Source of the DNA: Pelagimonas sp.
GTDB taxonomy: Bacteria > Pseudomonadota > Alphaproteobacteria > Rhodobacterales > Rhodobacteraceae
Assembly: GCA_025210345.1 (NCBI GenBank)
Contig: JAOARX010000025.1
Span: 150,430 to 214,429, forward strand
Reading direction: 5' to 3'
Length of the DNA: 64,000 nucleotides
The notes under the pieces were generated by a model that was given only the letters and a program-made list of their open reading frames with translations, ran no database searches and was not told where the DNA came from. Each line of letters opens with the position of its first letter. The stretch's first letter is position 1. The position numbers were made by a program, and so were the translations under genes. Of this stretch, positions 62,719 to 64,000 are shown piece after piece.

Positions 62719-63417
62719 ATGGCAAAACTCGGTAAACGTACCCGCGCAGCGCGCGAAGCCTTCGCTGGCAAAGATGAGATCACCGTCGAAGAGGCCGTGA
62801 CCCTGATCAAGGCCAACGCCAACGCAAAATTCGACGAAACCGTTGAAATCGCGATGTCTTTGGGCGTTGACACCCGTCACGCTGACCAGAACGTCCGCGG
62901 CACCGTCAGCCTGCCCAACGGCACCGGCAAATCGGTTCGCGTTGCGGTTTTCGCCCGTGGCCCCAAAGCTGACGAAGCGAAAGAAGCAGGCGCAGACGTG
63001 ATCGGCGCAGAGGACCTGATGGAAACCGTTCAGGGCGGCACCATCGACTTTGACCGCTGCATCGCAACCCCGGACATGATGCCCATCGTTGGCCGTCTGG
63101 GTAAGGTGCTTGGCCCCCGCAACCTGATGCCGAACCCCAAGGTCGGCACCGTGACCATGGACGTCGCTCAGGCCGTCAAAGACGCCAAGGGTGGTCAGGT
63201 CCAGTTCCGCGCTGAAAAGGGCGGTGTGGTGCACGCAGGCGTTGGCAAAGCGTCCTTCGACGAAGCCAAGCTGGTTGAAAACATCCGTGCCTTTGTTGCC
63301 GCTGTTTCGGCTGCCAAGCCCACCGGCGCAAAAGGCACCTACATGAAAAAGATCGCACTGTCCTCGACCATGGGTCCGGGCGTGACCGTTGACGTGGCCA
63401 ACGCCACCGGCAACTGA
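62719..63417 (+). CDS. rplA: 50S ribosomal protein L1
   Basis: The 232-residue protein of the L1 stalk has the signature [20 protein letters not shown] and [14 protein letters not shown]. It also represses its own operon by binding the rplK leader in many bacteria. It follows rplK by four bases. A terminator follows the stop, and rplJ does not appear within the remaining 580 bases. Confidence 0.97.
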   Translation: MAKLGKRTRAAREAFAGKDEITVEEAVTLIKANANAKFDETVEIAMSLGVDTRHADQNVRGTVSLPNGTGKSVRVAVFARGPKADEAKEAGADVIGAEDLMETVQGGTIDFDRCIATPDMMPIVGRLGKVLGPRNLMPNPKVGTVTMDVAQAVKDAKGGQVQFRAEKGGVVHAGVGKASFDEAKLVENIRAFVAAVSAAKPTGAKGTYMKKIALSSTMGPGVTVDVANATGN

Positions 63418-63441
63418 TCTTATTCAGATCTGAGATGAATG

Positions 63442-63467
63442 GGCGCCCTTCCGAGGGCGCCTTTTTT
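63442..63467 (+). terminator. Intrinsic terminator of rplKA
   Basis: GGCGCCCT and AGGGCGCC form a perfect stem around TCCG, followed by TTTTTT. Confidence 0.9.
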
Positions 63468-63619
63468 GTGGGTATGGGTATGTCACGCATCCGCGCTTTG
63501 AGACCGTATGACTAAGCGTGCCGGCGCTCGCCAGGGTCAACACCGCTCTTTGTGGTGGACACCAACGCGCCATGGGCGCCCGATGATACGTGACATCTAC
63601 TTTGGGCGCATCCAGCCAT

Positions 63620-63650
63620 GAAAAAGGGCCCCGCATTGCGGAGCCCTTTC
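63620..63650 (-). terminator. Terminator of the leftward tuf gene
   Basis: AAAGGGC-CCCGC and GCGG-GCCCTTT form a stem around ATT with one mismatch. The run of As on the plus strand is a T-tract on the minus strand. Confidence 0.75.
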
Positions 63651-63681
63651 GTATTATTATCACCGGTTTGGCTCTCGGGAC

Positions 63682-63703
63682 ATTCGGGCCTTTTGGCCCG
63701 AAT
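63682..63703 (-). terminator. Perfect hairpin downstream of tuf
   Basis: ATTCGGGCC and GGCCCGAAT form a nine-pair stem around TTTT, 30 bases after the tuf stop. There is no T-run; it may protect the mRNA end or act together with the terminator further on. Confidence 0.5.
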
Positions 63704-63732
63704 ACCCTGTCGCCTCGGTAACAGCGTCGCTG

Positions 63733-64000
63733 TTACTCGATGATTTTCGACACAACGCCGGAACCGACGGTGCGGCCGCCTTCGCGGATTGCGAAGCGCA
63801 GGCCGTCTTCCATCGCGATGGGGGCGATCAGTTCAACGTTGAACTTCAGGTTGTCGCCTGGCATCACCATTTCGGTGCCCTCGGGCAGCTCAACGGTGCC
63901 GGTCACGTCGGTGGTGCGGAAGTAGAACTGCGGACGGTAGTTCTTGAAGAACGGGGTGTGACGGCCGCCTTCTTCCTTGGTCAGGATGTAGACCTCGCAC
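63733..64000 (-). CDS. tuf: Elongation factor Tu (C-terminal fragment)
   Basis: The last 89 or so residues of EF-Tu are encoded leftward; the gene continues past the window. The visible part includes [56 protein letters not shown] and the invariant end [19 protein letters not shown]-Tu carries aminoacyl-tRNA to the ribosome. It converges with rplKA, so this copy is not in the rpsL-fusA-tuf order within the visible sequence. Confidence 0.97.
   Translation of the reverse strand, partial: CEVYILTKEEGGRHTPFFKNYRPQFYFRTTDVTGTVELPEGTEMVMPGDNLKFNVELIAPIAMEDGLRFAIREGGRTVGSGVVSKIIE

Larger units (their letters stand above)
63418..63732. other. Intergenic region between rplA and tuf
   Basis: No gene is supported in these 315 bases. 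They hold the rplA terminator at 63442-63467, a leftward terminator at 63620-63650, and a further perfect hairpin at 63682-63703. The stretch 63470-63615 has no recognisable signal; a leftward 79-codon frame there has no ribosome-binding site or family resemblance. Confidence 0.6.

Noticed and set aside
63424..63663. Leftward 79-codon frame between rplA and tuf
   Set aside because: It spans two terminator hairpins, has no ribosome-binding site and no recognisable product.

Overview
The window is a stretch of alphaproteobacterial chromosome, most likely from the Rhodobacteraceae (Roseobacter group). The base composition is GC-rich, coding density is high, and ATGA or GTGA stop/start overlaps are frequent. 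Several families typical of that group are present (COQ9, DUF1127, a DctP-type TRAP binding protein, CaiB-type CoA transferase, YeeE/YedE, AlkB). Intergenic regions carry a palindromic repeat centred on TTTTCGAAAA and a CCCCGGGAT-type hairpin repeat that I associate with these genomes. The genus cannot be fixed from sequence reading alone. No CRISPR array, insertion sequence, integrase or plasmid origin was seen.

Layout. 1-8200: end of an FAD oxidoreductase, rsmD, a TRAP binding protein, a Tat-exported metallo-hydrolase, map with an MFS pump, a histidine phosphatase, and two adjacent saccharopine dehydrogenases forming a lysine catabolic pair. 8200-18300: a CoA transferase, a DsbA-type thioredoxin, a DciA-like DUF721 protein divergent from mutY, an AlkB-type monooxygenase, a family II pyrophosphatase bracketed by palindromes, sfsA divergent from a CinA-type protein, and an acetyltransferase/peroxidase-like/OmpA run. 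18400-29850: a LysR regulator, the AEC transporter/dut/coaBC group, ChaN, a GST with an extra C-terminal cysteine module, comM, a lipase, gshB, yraN, rsmI and an LpoA-like lipoprotein. 29870-39260: glnD, an OLD-family ATPase/nuclease with AT-rich foreign-looking sequence, murJ, a degenerate phospholipase-D protein, a rhomboid lacking its catalytic residues, and trpS. 39280-48640: a STAS protein with an FNR-like box, ruvCAB, DUF1127, prmA, an MFS protein, a cupin, and YeeE followed by a Rieske-like protein without cluster ligands. 48670-57600: an ABC-2 exporter, an EamA transporter, hemE divergent from hemC, a quinone oxidoreductase, COQ9, rpsU, and asd preceded by a threonine-rich leader peptide. 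57700-64000: a penicillin-binding D,D-carboxypeptidase, a HAD hydrolase, tRNA-Trp, secE, nusG, an unrecognised membrane protein, rplK, rplA and the end of a convergent tuf gene.

Most of the window is core housekeeping: translation and rRNA modification (rsmD, rsmI, prmA, trpS, rpsU, rplKA, tuf), recombination and repair (ruvABC, mutY, comM), cofactors (coaBC, hemCE, gshB, COQ9), cell wall (murJ, LpoA-like, D,D-carboxypeptidase) and nitrogen control (glnD). The most unusual observations are the Rieske-like protein that keeps both disulfide cysteines but lacks all four iron-sulfur ligands (48004-48636), lying behind a YeeE gene with an FNR-like box; the Thr-rich leader peptide before asd (56367-56453); the OLD-type nuclease inserted between glnD and murJ; and a foreign-looking membrane protein inside the nusG-rplK interval.
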